A stretch of DNA of 64,000 nt, taken from the NCBI GenBank assembly GCA_017502085.1, contig JAFVVQ010000057.1:1-64000 (forward strand), in the 5' to 3' direction. Positions within the stretch are counted from its first letter, which is position 1; every line of letters starts with the position of its first letter. The translations under genes and the position numbers were made by a program. Source of the DNA: Clostridia bacterium (GTDB lineage Bacteria; Bacillota; Clostridia; Oscillospirales; Acutalibacteraceae). Below, piece by piece: positions 30,413 to 39,967 of this stretch. Under the pieces are notes generated by a model. That model searched no databases. It saw only the letters and a program-made list of their open reading frames with translations, and was not told the origin of the DNA.

Positions 30413-32458
30413 TTATATGAGGTCTTTATACTCAATGATATTGCCTTCGAATTTGTCGGCATCGATCTCCTTGTTGCCGATGAATGCTCTGATAACCTGC
30501 TTTTTGCCCTTGACGTATTCGGGTTTGCCCGGGCAGAAGGGATAGAACCCGAGAACACCGAAAATGTACCAGATGGCGGTTGTGCCGTTATCCTCATCGC
30601 CGGGGAAACCGTCATTTTCAAACGAGAAGGCTTCCTTACAGAGTCTTTCAACCCAGTATGCACTCTTTTCAACGCAACCGAGAGCGGAGTAGATGTAGGG
30701 AATGTGGAAGCTGGGCTGGTTTGAAATTGCGCACTGACCGAAATCGATTGCGGCGAGTTCGGTGATTTCGTGGATTTCACAGTCATATCCACGGATGAGA
30801 TAATCGGGCTCGGTAGCAAAAAGCTCATCGATTTTTGCAATCAGCTTATCCTTGCCGCCGTAAAGCTCCGCAAGACCCTCAATATCGTGAGGCACTGCAA
30901 ATGAATTCTGCCATGCACTGCCCTCAGTGTAATCTCTGCCCCACATAATGGGTGAGAAATCGGGACGGAAATTACCTTTCTTATCTTTGGGTCTCATGAA
31001 GCCTGTTTCCGGGTCGAAGATGTTTTTGTAATAGGTTGCACGTTTGCGGTATTCTGCTTCGATTTTATTTTCACCGAGGAGTTTTGCAATCTCGGCAATA
31101 CACCAGTCGCCGTATGCGGCATCGAGCGTAAGATTGACTGATTCCTTTTGTTCATCGTAGGGTACGTAACCGTATTTGCAGTAGCTTTCCGCACCGTTTC
31201 TGCCGAATCTGCTCTGCGGAGGATTGGTGACGGAATGCTTTATCATACCCTCAAGGGCAACGCGCATTGTTGCTTCGTCGATGAATCCCTTGACCGCACC
31301 GTCTGCAATAACGGCGTCAACGAGTGTGCTGGGCATACAACCGCATTCACCGATTGAAAGCCATCTGGGAAGCCAACCGCTTTCTTTGTATTCATTGATG
31401 AAGGCGGTGAGCATTTCACGGAGCTCATCCTTGGCAACGAGAGCGTAGAAGGGATAAACCGTTCTGTAGGTATCCCAAAAACCGTTGTCGGTGTATCTCA
31501 CACCGCCGTAGGTCTTGCCGTCGTGGGGGCAATAGTGGATTGCATTGCCGTTTTTATCGTATTCATAGCATTTGTGGGGATAGAGGAACGCTCTGTACAT
31601 ACACGAATAGAAGGTGCGAAGCTGTTTTTCGTCAGAGGCTTCGATTCTGATTCTTGAGAGGTATTCCTCCCAGATGCTTTCGGCATCTGCCTTGACAACG
31701 GCGAAATCCTTGCCGTTAAGTTCGGATTCGAGGTTATAAACCGCTTGTTCAAAGCTGATATATGAAATTGCGAGTTTGATTTCGGTAACTTTATTTTTAA
31801 GGCAGATGTGAATACCTGCATTTTTGCCTCTTGTTTTTTTGCCGCTTCTGAAATTATTCTTACTGCTGATGAGTGTTTCCGATGCTTCGACGGAATCTTC
31901 GGGGAATTTTACAACAAGGTAGGTTCTGAAGTTGACCGCCTCGCCGCTCATATGCATATCGGTTGATGCATAGAGGGTGTTTGTTTTTTCGTCAAAACGG
32001 TAGGCATAATTACCTGTGACAGGAAGCACGGAAAGGAAATTCTTGCCTTCGTCGGAGAAACTGATGAGCGCCGAAGCACCTCTGTCGGTGGGAGCGAGTT
32101 CAAAGTCGCATCTTGAACGAAGAAAACGCGTTTTGAGATAATAGGGGGAGAGAACGGCCTCCTCGGGTCTGAAACCTGACCAACGTTCTTCGCCCATACC
32201 GCCCATTACGTCATTCTGCGGGATGAAGACGAATGCGCCGTAATCGGCGATCCACGGAGAAGGCTGATGTGTCAGACGGATACCCTCGAGGCTTCGGCTG
32301 TCGGGGTGATAATACCAACGGATACTGTGTTCCTCGGTCTGCGGGGCGAAAGCCGCCATGCCGAATGGCCTCTGCACAAGCGGAAGAGTGTTGCCGTTGG
32401 AATATCTGTGGGTAGATTTGCTGCCTTGCTTTGTGTTGACAAGTTCACAGTATTTCAT
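30413..32458 (-). CDS. GH92 family alpha-mannosidase-like protein
   Basis: 681 residues. GH92 enzymes are Ca2+-dependent exo-acting alpha-mannosidases (mostly alpha-1,2 and alpha-1,3) of host and yeast glycans. Family stretches: NGFWDTYRTVYPFYAL near residue 350, YTEGSAWQNSFAVPHDI near 520, NQPSFHIPYIYSALG near 580, and DGFPGDEDNGTTAIWYIFGVLGFYP near 625. The C-terminal beta sheet is somewhat short compared with Bacteroides enzymes. No N-terminal signal peptide is visible, so it may act on imported oligosaccharides. It follows the FliB-family gene by 2 bp. Confidence 0.9.
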   Translation of the reverse strand: MKYCELVNTKQGSKSTHRYSNGNTLPLVQRPFGMAAFAPQTEEHSIRWYYHPDSRSLEGIRLTHQPSPWIADYGAFVFIPQNDVMGGMGEERWSGFRPEEAVLSPYYLKTRFLRSRCDFELAPTDRGASALISFSDEGKNFLSVLPVTGNYAYRFDEKTNTLYASTDMHMSGEAVNFRTYLVVKFPEDSVEASETLISSKNNFRSGKKTRGKNAGIHICLKNKVTEIKLAISYISFEQAVYNLESELNGKDFAVVKADAESIWEEYLSRIRIEASDEKQLRTFYSCMYRAFLYPHKCYEYDKNGNAIHYCPHDGKTYGGVRYTDNGFWDTYRTVYPFYALVAKDELREMLTAFINEYKESGWLPRWLSIGECGCMPSTLVDAVIADGAVKGFIDEATMRVALEGMIKHSVTNPPQSRFGRNGAESYCKYGYVPYDEQKESVNLTLDAAYGDWCIAEIAKLLGENKIEAEYRKRATYYKNIFDPETGFMRPKDKKGNFRPDFSPIMWGRDYTEGSAWQNSFAVPHDIEGLAELYGGKDKLIAKIDELFATEPDYLIRGYDCEIHEITELAAIDFGQCAISNQPSFHIPYIYSALGCVEKSAYWVERLCKEAFSFENDGFPGDEDNGTTAIWYIFGVLGFYPFCPGKPEYVKGKKQVIRAFIGNKEIDADKFEGNIIEYKDLI

Positions 32459-32460
32459 AT

Positions 32461-33564
32461 TTATTTCTCCTTATGCGGTATAAAATTACTGCTGAGAATA
32501 TTGATGATGTTATCTGAGTCGAAATGTCGGCTCTTTTTTATTTTGAGGAAAACGGCATCCATATTTTCGGCTGAATGCTCAATTTCCTTGGAGAAGGTAC
32601 GCATAGCTTCTATGCGACAGTCCCTGTCGGACGGATCTGTCTGTGCCGAGCCGAGAAGAAGGCACATAATGACTGAAAATATTACAAATTTTGCTTTTGA
32701 AATCAGGTTGCCGTCGAAGACTGCGGTCATAAAATAACGGAATAAAAAATAAACCGCAAGATGTTCGGCTTCCCATTCGTTTTCGGAAAGGATTTTCAGA
32801 TAATCTTTATTATCGGTGAGTGTGTTGTTTTTTGCCGAATCAAGCGAAAATCTCCAATCGGGATCAAGCTTTTCGAGACTGTCAAGCAAATCAAACCATC
32901 CTTTGACGGTCCTGTTTGCCTGAACTTCCGACGGCGAGGGGAGAATAAACGATTCCCTTTCGGTACACGGATTATGACAATCCCCCGTTCTGATGCTTTT
33001 CTGGATTCTTTCACAGCAACGCAGAAAGGCCGCAAGTCTTTCGGGGACGGAATAATTTCTGTTCTGAAGGATATTTATCGCCGTATTTTGCGCACGGAAA
33101 AGAGTAATATAAAGAGACGGGTCTATGTTGTTGGGCTGAATCGGGACATCCTCGTCAACAGTTTCGAATTCAATCGGTTCGGAAGATGCGAAAATCAGTC
33201 TTGCCGCTTCGGGGCAGGAGAGCGAGATTCCCGTTTCTTTTCTCGAACCGAGATCGGTCACGTGGCGGGGGAACTGTTTGCACGTGTTGCAGAGTGCAGT
33301 TTCGCCAATCTCCGAATATATTTCACAGAGATTGCTCTCAAGCAGAAACGGACAGCGGCTTGTTTCCGAAACAAAAACCGTATCGCCGTCACTGTCAACC
33401 GACATATGGCTGCGGAGTTTCTCACCGATTCTGCCGCCGACGTGCATATATTTTTCTTTGCTTTCGCAGTCGACAACGATTGCCCAGCCTGCGCAGCAGG
33501 TGTCGGGGCATTTGTCGGCAATGCATTTGAAATTTTTGTAATATACGGGAAAAGTGTTCTTCAC
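32461..33564 (-). CDS. FliB family protein (flagellin lysine N-methylase-like)
   Basis: 367 residues from a GTG start at 33564, five bases after GGGAGGG; an upstream ATG at 33594 has no ribosome site. The N-terminus carries the family's cysteine cluster (FKCIADKCPDTCCAGW, Cys14/19/23/24), followed by CPFLLESNLCEIYSEIGETALCNTCKQFPR near residue 75-105 and SCPEAARLI near 120. FliB methylates lysines of flagellin in enteric bacteria and is reported to hold an Fe-S cluster. No flagellar gene is near; instead it leads an operon with GH92, a deacetylase and nitroreductase, so its target may be another protein. Confidence 0.82.
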   Translation of the reverse strand: MKNTFPVYYKNFKCIADKCPDTCCAGWAIVVDCESKEKYMHVGGRIGEKLRSHMSVDSDGDTVFVSETSRCPFLLESNLCEIYSEIGETALCNTCKQFPRHVTDLGSRKETGISLSCPEAARLIFASSEPIEFETVDEDVPIQPNNIDPSLYITLFRAQNTAINILQNRNYSVPERLAAFLRCCERIQKSIRTGDCHNPCTERESFILPSPSEVQANRTVKGWFDLLDSLEKLDPDWRFSLDSAKNNTLTDNKDYLKILSENEWEAEHLAVYFLFRYFMTAVFDGNLISKAKFVIFSVIMCLLLGSAQTDPSDRDCRIEAMRTFSKEIEHSAENMDAVFLKIKKSRHFDSDNIINILSSNFIPHKEK

Positions 33565-33599
33565 AATAACCCTCCCATCCGCAATCATATCCAAAATAA

Positions 33600-33628
33600 A
33601 ATATAAAACAAAACGGGTATAAAGTCAA
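33600..33628 (-). promoter_or_regulatory. Promoter of the fliB-like/GH92 operon
   Basis: Minus-strand TTGACT (33623-33628) and TATATT (33600-33605), 17 bp apart. Confidence 0.65.
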
Positions 33629-33630
33629 TA

Positions 33631-33658
33631 AAAAAGAGTCGGGTTTCGCCGACTCTTT
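33631..33658 (-). terminator. Terminator of the PASTA pseudokinase gene
   Basis: AAAGAGTCGG/CCGACTCTTT stem followed leftward by TTTTTTATT, directly after the stop at 33670. Confidence 0.85.
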
Positions 33659-33669
33659 GAATATTGCGA

Positions 33670-35466
33670 TTAAAATGTTTCCTCTGCAGAGGGGAATTCA
33701 GGCACGGGATATTCCTCGGTGGTTTCAGCTTCGGTGGTGGGAACTTCATAGATAAAATTACCGTTTGCATCTGTTACTTTTTCACCGGAAACATCGGTTA
33801 CGGGATTGCCTTCGGGGATGAACACACGGAGAGTGACCTCGGTACCTTTGGCGTAATCCTTGTTTGCCTGCAAGCCGATTGCAACAACCTTTTCGGCGTT
33901 GCTGTTATCGTATCCGCTGTGTATTTCAAGCTTCTTGCATATGAAACCGATTTCCGTCAGGCGCTTTTCTGCCTCTTCATAAGTCATACCGATGAGGTTA
34001 TCGGGCAGAGTAATCATCTCAACACCGTCGCTGATAGTGAAGACGATTTCAGTGCCTGCGGCATATTCACCGGGAGCGAGGCTTTGAACGACGATCATAC
34101 CCTTGCTGTATTCGTCACTGTATGCGTAATTCTTTGTAACCTTGAGTTTCTTGATGTTGGGGAAATTCTCAACCTCATAGAAGTTTCTGCCGACGTAACT
34201 GTCAATGCTGATCATTGCGGTTTCGGTCTGACCCGTGCCGCCGTTGTTGTTGGGCTTATCTGTGGCGATGAGGAATACCGTCAGACAGAGAATACCGACA
34301 ACGAAGGTGATTGCGGCGCTCAGAAGCATCAGAGGAATGCTGCTCAGTTGTTTTTTACCGTTTTTATTTTTCATAACTTTCTTTTTTTTGTTTTTTTCAC
34401 CGTTATCCCACGGATTCTGATCGTCAGGAACGGGAGTGGGTGTGACTTTCGGAACTTTTGCGGGTGTGACGTTGCGCTGATGCTGATCGCTGACTGCGGT
34501 TGCAACGGGTGATGCCGAAAGTTCTGCACGAAGCTGCTCAACGGTTCTTGTTCTGTCTTCGGGGAGAATCTGAAGTGCATTGATAAGACCGTTGATAACA
34601 TATGCGGGAAGCTGTTCGGCAAATTTACCGGGAACCATCAGTCTGTCATTGGACATTCTTTCGGTGGCGGTGATGGGGTCGCTTCCGATAAGCGTTCTGT
34701 AAAGAACAGCGGCAAAAGCGTAAACGTCTGTCCATGTGCCCTGTTGGCTTTCCAGGCCGTATTGCTCATATGCCGCATAACCGTCATAGAGTTTGCTGGT
34801 CAGGTCACTGCGTGCGCTTCTTGCGGCACCCGTGCAGAACCCCGTGATTTTGATTTTGCCGTCGATACCGATAACCAGGGTTGAGGGCGAAATGCCTCTG
34901 TGGATAATAGCTGATTGATGCAGTGTGCCGATTGCCGAAAGAACAGGCATAAGTAACTGTCTCGCTCTTTCCCAGGTAATGTATCCGGTGTTGCTTCTGA
35001 GAAGAAAATCGCGCAGAGTGATACCTTCAAAATGATCGTAGATTGCGTAGGAAGTGCCGTAATCCTCGACAACGTCGGTGACGCTGATGAGGGCGGAGTG
35101 CCCCTTAAATCGGGCAAGTTTTCTCCATAGTTCTTCAAAGCTTCTGCGAAGGTCGTTGAAAATGCTTTCGTGACCTCTCATTATCTGGAGAGTAAGATTT
35201 GATGATGAACGGATGGTGAAATTATCAGGAATGAATTCACGGATTTTGATTGCCTTCTTTTCAACAAGATCCCAGCCGATGTATGTTGCACCCTCGCCGT
35301 TATATTCGAGCATCTTGCCGACCATATAGCGGTTGGCAATTACCGTTCTGACGGGGAGATAGGGAGTGATCTGGGTTGAGTCGGCATAGTATCCGCAATG
35401 AGGACACTTTTTGGCATCGCCGATTTCACGCATACAGCTCATGCACAGATTATCTGAACTGATCAT
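33670..35466 (-). CDS. Membrane PASTA protein with a kinase fold lacking catalytic residues
   Basis: 598 residues from the ATG at 35466, which follows AAGGAG; the frame extends further but without a ribosome site. Residues 8-24 form a zinc ribbon (CMSC, CPHC). A kinase domain spans about 45-315: Lys74 of the VAIK motif is present (KAIKIREF), but the catalytic loop reads HRGISPST (HRD Asp replaced by Gly191) and the DFG region reads ITGFC (Asp replaced by Thr208). A membrane helix follows at about 379-401 and then two PASTA repeats, ending in an acidic Thr/Glu-rich tail. PASTA domains sense cell-wall fragments. It is divergent from the glycogen operon. Confidence 0.88.
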   Translation of the reverse strand: MISSDNLCMSCMREIGDAKKCPHCGYYADSTQITPYLPVRTVIANRYMVGKMLEYNGEGATYIGWDLVEKKAIKIREFIPDNFTIRSSSNLTLQIMRGHESIFNDLRRSFEELWRKLARFKGHSALISVTDVVEDYGTSYAIYDHFEGITLRDFLLRSNTGYITWERARQLLMPVLSAIGTLHQSAIIHRGISPSTLVIGIDGKIKITGFCTGAARSARSDLTSKLYDGYAAYEQYGLESQQGTWTDVYAFAAVLYRTLIGSDPITATERMSNDRLMVPGKFAEQLPAYVINGLINALQILPEDRTRTVEQLRAELSASPVATAVSDQHQRNVTPAKVPKVTPTPVPDDQNPWDNGEKNKKKKVMKNKNGKKQLSSIPLMLLSAAITFVVGILCLTVFLIATDKPNNNGGTGQTETAMISIDSYVGRNFYEVENFPNIKKLKVTKNYAYSDEYSKGMIVVQSLAPGEYAAGTEIVFTISDGVEMITLPDNLIGMTYEEAEKRLTEIGFICKKLEIHSGYDNSNAEKVVAIGLQANKDYAKGTEVTLRVFIPEGNPVTDVSGEKVTDANGNFIYEVPTTEAETTEEYPVPEFPSAEETF

Positions 35467-35506
35467 ATGATTTCTCCTTGCTTTCAAAATGCAATAAATC
35501 ATTGTA

Positions 35507-35535
35507 ATAATATCAAATATCGGCATTTTTGTCAA
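35507..35535 (-). promoter_or_regulatory. Promoter of the PASTA pseudokinase gene
   Basis: Minus-strand TTGACA (35530-35535) and TATTAT (35507-35512), 17 bp apart. Confidence 0.75.
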
Positions 35536-35620
35536 TGAAGATGACATTTTTGTAATCTTTATTGTCAATTTGCTTAATAATAAGGTTATTATTTTGTAAC
35601 TATTATTATTTAAGACATAC

Positions 35621-35649
35621 TTGCAAAGAAATGTATTAATTGTTATAAT
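35621..35649 (+). promoter_or_regulatory. Glycogen operon promoter
   Basis: TTGCAA (35621-35626) and TATAAT (35644-35649), 17 bp apart, 33 bp before glgB. Confidence 0.8.
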
Positions 35650-35681
35650 TATATCAAGTATAAAAGGCGGAGGTCTGCGCT

Positions 35682-37589
35682 ATGACGAGAAAAACAAAAA
35701 ACAGCGTTAAAGACAATAATATTCCGATCTATCTTTTTCACGAAGGCACCAACGCCAAGGCATATGAATTCCTCGGCGCGCACCCCTGTGACGAGGGCTG
35801 GGTTTTCAGAGTATGGGCACCCAACGCAAAGTCGGTGTACGTCGGTGGCGATTTCAACGGCTGGGAATATTCCCGCAACCCGATGCAAAAAATCAGCGTT
35901 GGCATATGGGAGTGCTGTATCAAAAGCGCAAACAGATTCGATTCATATAAATATTGGATTGAAACTGCAGACGGCAGAGGATTTTATAAGAGCGATCCCT
36001 TTGCATTTCATACGGAGACAAGACCTCTGACGGCATCCAAAATCTATGGCATTCACGGTTATGAATGGACCGATAAAAAATGGATGGCAAAGCGGAAGAA
36101 AACCGAGGTTTATTCTTCGCCTGTCAATATCTATGAGGTGCACGCAGGTTCGTGGCAGGCGTATGACGACGGCAACCCTCTTCCCTACAGAGAACTTGCC
36201 GACAGACTCGTTGCCTATGTCAAGGAGATGAATTACACCCATATCGAGCTTCTTCCGATAACGGAGCATCCGTTTGACGGCTCGTGGGGATATCAGGTTA
36301 CAGGCTATTTCGCGCCGACCTCAAGATTCGGCACACCCGAGGATTTTGCATATTTTGTCGATAAGGCTCACAGCGAGGGTATCGGCGTTATTCTCGACTG
36401 GGTACCTGCCCATTTCCCGAAGGATGCTTTTGCTCTTTATGAGTTTGACGGCGGACCGTGTTACGAATATTCCGATATAAGAAAAGGCGAACACCTTCAG
36501 TGGGGCACAAAGGTTTTTGACTACGGCAAACCCGAGGTCCAGAGCTTCCTCGTTTCGAGCGCAATGTTCTGGATTGAAAAGTTCCATATCGACGGCTTGC
36601 GTGTTGATGCGGTTGCGTCGATGCTCTATCTCGATTACGGCAGAGACGAAGGCGGATGGGTCAGAAATTCCTACGGCGGTGTCGAGCATCTCGAAGCGGT
36701 GGCTTTTCTCAAAAAGCTCAACGAATCCGTTTTCAGAGAATACGGTGACGTTATGATGCTTGCGGAAGAAAGCACGATGTGGCCCGGTGTTTCCAAACCG
36801 ACATATTCGGGCGGTCTCGGATTCAATTTCAAGTGGAATATGGGCTGGATGAACGACTGCCTGAGATATTTCGCGCTTGACCCGATTTACAGAAAATTCA
36901 ACCACAGTCAGTTGGTTTATACTTTTTCATATGCACTTGCAGAGAATTACGTGCTTCCTATTTCGCACGATGAGGTTGTTCACGGCAAATGTTCACTCAT
37001 CAACAAGATGCCGGGAAGTTATGAAGAAAAGTTTGCGGGTGTACGCTCATTCCTCGGCTTTATGATGTCCTATCCGGGCAAGAAACTTCTCTTTATGGGA
37101 AGCGAATTCGGTCAGTTCATCGAATGGAATTATAAACAGCCGCTTGACTGGTTGTTGCTTGAGTATGATTCTCACAGGCAGCTTAAACATTATGCTGCCG
37201 AGCTTAACAAATTCTATCTTGACAATGCTCCCTTCTGGGAAGGCGACTTTGAACCTGACGGCTTCGGTTGGATAATCGGTGACGACGGCAGCAATTCGGT
37301 TTTATCATATATTCGCAGAGACAAGTCGGGCAACGAAATCATCAGTGTGTGCAACTTTACGGGTGTCACACGTAACGGATACAGAATCGGCGTTCCGAAG
37401 CAGGGTACCTACAGGGTTGTTTTCAGCTCCGCGAAACCCGAGTTCGGAGGCAGAAACGAAAGCACCGTCGGTTCGGTCAAGGCAAAGAAAATCCCGATGC
37501 ACGGTTACGAATACAGCATTGAACTTGATGTAGAAGGTTTCAGCTGTATGTATATAAAAAACACTTCAAGGAAAAAAGAGTCCAAATAA
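35682..37589 (+). CDS. glgB: 1,4-alpha-glucan branching enzyme
   Basis: 635 residues, GH13 branching enzyme that makes alpha-1,6 branches in glycogen. A CBM48 region comes first (FRVWAPNAKSVYVGGDFNGW near residue 42), then the catalytic barrel with YEVHAGSW near 151, ILDWVPAHFPKD near 237, GLRVDAV with nucleophile Asp309, MLAEEST with Glu362, and SHDEVVHGK near 427. The start follows GGCGGAGG. It leads the operon glgB-glgC-glgD-membrane protein-glgA. A 35-residue N-terminal lead precedes the CBM48. Confidence 0.96.
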   Translation: MTRKTKNSVKDNNIPIYLFHEGTNAKAYEFLGAHPCDEGWVFRVWAPNAKSVYVGGDFNGWEYSRNPMQKISVGIWECCIKSANRFDSYKYWIETADGRGFYKSDPFAFHTETRPLTASKIYGIHGYEWTDKKWMAKRKKTEVYSSPVNIYEVHAGSWQAYDDGNPLPYRELADRLVAYVKEMNYTHIELLPITEHPFDGSWGYQVTGYFAPTSRFGTPEDFAYFVDKAHSEGIGVILDWVPAHFPKDAFALYEFDGGPCYEYSDIRKGEHLQWGTKVFDYGKPEVQSFLVSSAMFWIEKFHIDGLRVDAVASMLYLDYGRDEGGWVRNSYGGVEHLEAVAFLKKLNESVFREYGDVMMLAEESTMWPGVSKPTYSGGLGFNFKWNMGWMNDCLRYFALDPIYRKFNHSQLVYTFSYALAENYVLPISHDEVVHGKCSLINKMPGSYEEKFAGVRSFLGFMMSYPGKKLLFMGSEFGQFIEWNYKQPLDWLLLEYDSHRQLKHYAAELNKFYLDNAPFWEGDFEPDGFGWIIGDDGSNSVLSYIRRDKSGNEIISVCNFTGVTRNGYRIGVPKQGTYRVVFSSAKPEFGGRNESTVGSVKAKKIPMHGYEYSIELDVEGFSCMYIKNTSRKKESK

Positions 37590-37607
37590 TAAAAGGAGGG
37601 ACCCCAA

Positions 37608-38822
37608 ATGGCAATGAAACCCGAATGCATAGCTATGCTTCTTGCGGGCGGTCAGGGCAGCCGCCTGGGCATTCTTACAAAGCAAATCGCAAAGCCTGCC
37701 GTGCCCTACGGCGGCAAATACCGAATTATCGACTTTCCTCTTTCAAACTGTGTTAACTCCGGTATTTATACCGTAGGCGTTCTGACACAGTATCAGCCCC
37801 TCGAGCTTAACGATTATATCGGTAACGGACAGCCCTGGGATCTTGACAGAGAAAACGGCGGCGTTCACGTTCTTTCGCCCTATCAGCAGATAAAGGGTAC
37901 AGAATGGTATAAAGGTACGGCAAACGCAATCTATCAGAACATCAACTTCATCGAGAGATATGACCCCGAATACGTGCTCATCCTTTCGGGTGACCATATC
38001 TACAAGATGGATTATTCCAAGATGATTGATTACCATAAGGAAAAGAATGCGGACTGCACAATTGCAATGCTTGAAGTTCCGTGGGACGAAGCAAGCCGTT
38101 TCGGTCTTATGATAGTCAACGATGACGGCTCGATCAGTGAGTTTGAAGAGAAACCGAAGAATCCCAGAAGCAACAAGGCTTCAATGGGTGTTTACGTTTT
38201 CAACTGGAAGAAACTCCGCCAGTACCTCATTGACGATGAGGCAAAGGAAGGTTCGAGCAATGACTTCGGTCACGATCTCATCCCCGCAATGCATGAAAAC
38301 GGTGAGAGAATGTTCGCATATCAGTTCGACGGCTATTGGAAAGACGTCGGAACAATCAACAGCCTCTGGGATGCAAACCTCGACCTTCTCAATCCCAAGG
38401 TTGACCTCAATCTCGATGACGATACCTGGAAGATTTATTCCAGATCGCCCGCTGCACCGCCTCATTACATCGGTCAGAATGCAGAAATTGAGTCCTCAAT
38501 GATCACCGAGGGCTGCGACATAGAAGGCAAGATCGATTTCTCCGTTCTTTTTGCAAACGTTACCGTTGAAGAGGGCGCAGAGGTCAAATATTCAATCGTT
38601 ATGCCCGGCACCGTAGTCAAAAAAGGTGCTGTTGTTCAGTATTCAATAGTTGCTGAAAATGCGGTTATTGAAGAAGGTGCGGTTGTCGGCGAAAGCCCCG
38701 AAAATATGGCTGACGTCAACGACTGGGGCGTTGCGGTTATCGGCAACGGTGTAACAATCGGCAAGGGTGCAAAGGTTGCTCCCAAGGCTATGGTGGACGA
38801 AGATATGGGAGGTGCTGAATAA
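37608..38822 (+). CDS. glgC: Glucose-1-phosphate adenylyltransferase
   Basis: 404 residues. It makes ADP-glucose from ATP and glucose 1-phosphate. Nucleotidyltransferase motifs: [14 protein letters not shown] near residue 11, [24 protein letters not shown] near 28, GTANAIYQN near 103, [11 protein letters not shown] near 125 and [16 protein letters not shown] near 245; the left-handed helix repeats follow ([15 protein letters not shown]). AAAGGAGGG lies upstream. The stop overlaps the glgD start (TAATG), which fits equal production of the two subunits. Confidence 0.97.
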   Translation: MAMKPECIAMLLAGGQGSRLGILTKQIAKPAVPYGGKYRIIDFPLSNCVNSGIYTVGVLTQYQPLELNDYIGNGQPWDLDRENGGVHVLSPYQQIKGTEWYKGTANAIYQNINFIERYDPEYVLILSGDHIYKMDYSKMIDYHKEKNADCTIAMLEVPWDEASRFGLMIVNDDGSISEFEEKPKNPRSNKASMGVYVFNWKKLRQYLIDDEAKEGSSNDFGHDLIPAMHENGERMFAYQFDGYWKDVGTINSLWDANLDLLNPKVDLNLDDDTWKIYSRSPAAPPHYIGQNAEIESSMITEGCDIEGKIDFSVLFANVTVEEGAEVKYSIVMPGTVVKKGAVVQYSIVAENAVIEEGAVVGESPENMADVNDWGVAVIGNGVTIGKGAKVAPKAMVDEDMGGAE

Positions 38823-39928
38823 TGGCTGCAAAAAACGTTCTCGGTATTATTTTTTCAAATGCATACGATGAGGTGATGCCTGAGCTTACCTCTTTGCGTA
38901 CTATGGGCTCGGTACCTTTCGCAGGCCGCTACCGTCTTATCGATTTCCAGCTTTCCAATATGGTCAATGCGGGTATCCCTCAGGTGGGTGTTATCACAAA
39001 AGGTAACTACCGTTCGCTTATGGATCACGTCGGCAACGGCAAACCCTGGGATCTTTCAAGAAAAAGAGGCGGTATGACGATTCTTCCTCCTTTCAACACA
39101 CCCGAAACAGGTATGTTCAAGGGCAAGGCTGATTCTCTTTTCGGCTCAATCACATATATCAGTGATTCCAACAAGGATTACGTTCTTCTTGCGGATTGCA
39201 ACGTAATTTGCAACATTGATTACGACAACCTCGTGAAGGCTCATATTGCAAAGAATGCCGACATCACAATCGCATATGCATACGGTATTCCGCCGGCAAC
39301 AAGCTCCGCAAGTGAGTTTGTTATGGATGAAAACGGCAGAATCACCGACGACAGATATGTCGACTGCTACAGCAGTGAGGTTAACTATTCACTCAAGATT
39401 ATGGTTATCGGCAGAACGCTGCTTGAACGCCTTCTCTACGAGGCACACAGCGCAAGAGTCGATGATTTTGAAACTATTATCAGAAAGAATCTTTCTTTCC
39501 TTGCTGTTTACGGTTATGAGGTCAAGGGCTTTGTAAGAACGCTCGAATCTCTCCGCAGTTATTACGAGATAAGCATGGAACTGCTTAAACCCGAAAACAG
39601 AAAGGCACTCTTTGCCAGCCCTGTCTATACAAAGGTCAGAGATCAGTTCCCCGCAGTTTACGGCATCAGTGCAAAGGTTAAGAATTCACTTATTGCTGAC
39701 GGCTGCAAGATTGACGGTGAGGTTGAAAACTGCATCCTTTTCAGAGGTGTAACCGTTGCCAAGGGTGCAAAGCTGAAGAACTGTATCGTTATGCAGGATT
39801 CATATATCGGTGACAACGCCGAAATCGAATGCGTTATTGCCGATAAATCCGTTGTAGTCAAGCCCAACAAGAAGCTCTGCGGTGCTTCGAACTATCCTAT
39901 CTACGTAGGTAAGGGCATTGTTATCTGA
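38822..39928 (+). CDS. glgD: GlgD, regulatory/second subunit of ADP-glucose pyrophosphorylase
   Basis: 368 residues, homologous to GlgC but with degraded catalytic loop: the GGQGSRL glycine loop is replaced by IIFSNAYDEVMPEL, while RYRLIDFQLSNMVNAGI and the C-terminal hexapeptide repeats (IADGCKIDGEVENCILF) remain. In Bacillota GlgD pairs with GlgC and raises its activity, and the missing loop agrees with that non-catalytic role. The start overlaps the stop of glgC. Confidence 0.95.
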   Translation: MAAKNVLGIIFSNAYDEVMPELTSLRTMGSVPFAGRYRLIDFQLSNMVNAGIPQVGVITKGNYRSLMDHVGNGKPWDLSRKRGGMTILPPFNTPETGMFKGKADSLFGSITYISDSNKDYVLLADCNVICNIDYDNLVKAHIAKNADITIAYAYGIPPATSSASEFVMDENGRITDDRYVDCYSSEVNYSLKIMVIGRTLLERLLYEAHSARVDDFETIIRKNLSFLAVYGYEVKGFVRTLESLRSYYEISMELLKPENRKALFASPVYTKVRDQFPAVYGISAKVKNSLIADGCKIDGEVENCILFRGVTVAKGAKLKNCIVMQDSYIGDNAEIECVIADKSVVVKPNKKLCGASNYPIYVGKGIVI

Positions 39929-39967
39929 TTTATTGTCATCCCCAAAGAAAGCGTGAGTATATAAACT

